Below are positions 6,732 through 6,894 of a DNA stretch of 6,894 nt, in pieces. The stretch is from Christensenellaceae bacterium (GTDB taxonomy: Bacteria; Bacillota; Clostridia; Christensenellales; CAAEEZ01): the NCBI GenBank assembly GCA_020024085.1, contig JAHHUG010000070.1, forward strand, positions 1 through 6,894. Reading direction: 5' to 3'. A program made the position numbers and the translations under genes. The notes beneath the pieces were generated by a model. That model was not told where the DNA came from and did no database searches. It saw nothing but the letters and a program-made list of their open reading frames with translations. Positions within the stretch are counted from its first letter, which is position 1. Every line of letters begins with the position of its first letter.

Positions 6732-6894
6732 TTATTTAATCCTTTCTAAATCAATCCTACCATACTTACACAATAAACAAACAAAATCATCAACAAAACT
6801 ACCATGATATTCGTATCCACAAATTTTATATACCCACACTTCTTCATCACTTGTATTGACTTTGGCTTGATAATGAGTGGTAAAACTATATGTA
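6732..6894 (-). CDS. C-terminal rubredoxin-like domain of a larger protein (5' part off the right edge), one iron ligand missing
   Basis: The last 53 codons and the TAA stop (6734-6732) are visible. The segment VWVYKICGYEYHG, followed by DDFVCLLCKYGRIDLERI, aligns with the rubredoxin fold, whose usual pattern is W-x-C-x2-C-G-Y then D-F-x-C-P-x-C. Rubredoxin iron is held by four Cys. Three are present (codons at 6819-6821, 6777-6779 and 6768-6770), but the first is Tyr (TAT at 6828-6830), and the Pro of the second CPxC is Leu. The preceding stretch, TYSFTTHYQAKV, resembles the linker in flavin reductase-rubredoxin fusions of Clostridia. A rubrerythrin or another rubredoxin fusion is also possible. 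Such proteins carry electrons in oxygen or peroxide defence. Whether this domain still binds iron is uncertain. Confidence 0.72.
   Translation of the reverse strand, partial: TYSFTTHYQAKVNTSDEEVWVYKICGYEYHGSFVDDFVCLLCKYGRIDLERIK

Overview
The window is AT-rich bacterial DNA. It most likely comes from an anaerobic low-GC Firmicute of the class Clostridia. The evidence is the base composition, the clostridial-type DtxR-family regulator, the large iron-sulfur flavoprotein of a type common in strict anaerobes, the strong GGAGGA ribosome site, and oligo-T intrinsic terminators. I cannot name a genus. No RNA gene, CRISPR array, insertion sequence or phage gene was seen.

Layout from left to right. 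(1) Positions 1-341, minus strand: the N-terminal 113 residues of a DtxR/IdeR-type metal-dependent repressor, cut by the left edge. (2) Positions 342-666: a divergent intergenic region with a consensus promoter for each flanking gene and a strong inverted repeat between them. (3) Positions 667-3351, plus strand: an 894-residue fused iron-sulfur flavoprotein. It has a winged-helix/cysteine-rich/ferredoxin N-terminal module, a GltD/NfnB/DPYD-type FAD and NAD(P)H module, and a C-terminal [4Fe-4S] ferredoxin segment. (4) Positions 3352-3532: a convergent intergenic region with two intrinsic terminators. (5) Positions 3533-6544, minus strand: a full-length (1003 residues) glycoside hydrolase family 38 (alpha-mannosidase) homologue whose metal site and proposed acid/base loop look damaged or altered. 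(6) Positions 6545-6731: its promoter, and the terminator of the next gene. (7) Positions 6732-6894, minus strand: the C-terminal end of a rubredoxin-domain protein that has lost one of its four iron-binding cysteines.

How the parts may relate. The regulator carries the Met-Cys-Glu-His ligand set of the iron-sensing DtxR/IdeR branch. It is divergent from a protein that needs several iron-sulfur clusters, so iron control of the flavoprotein is a reasonable but untested idea. The mannosidase homologue has its own promoter and terminator and appears to be an independent unit. Both minus-strand promoters place the transcription start at or within about 11 bases of the ATG, with no Shine-Dalgarno sequence, while the plus-strand flavoprotein has a classical one. 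I found no convincing undescribed multi-gene system. The most notable signals are the altered GH38 active site and the apparently leaderless regulator transcript.
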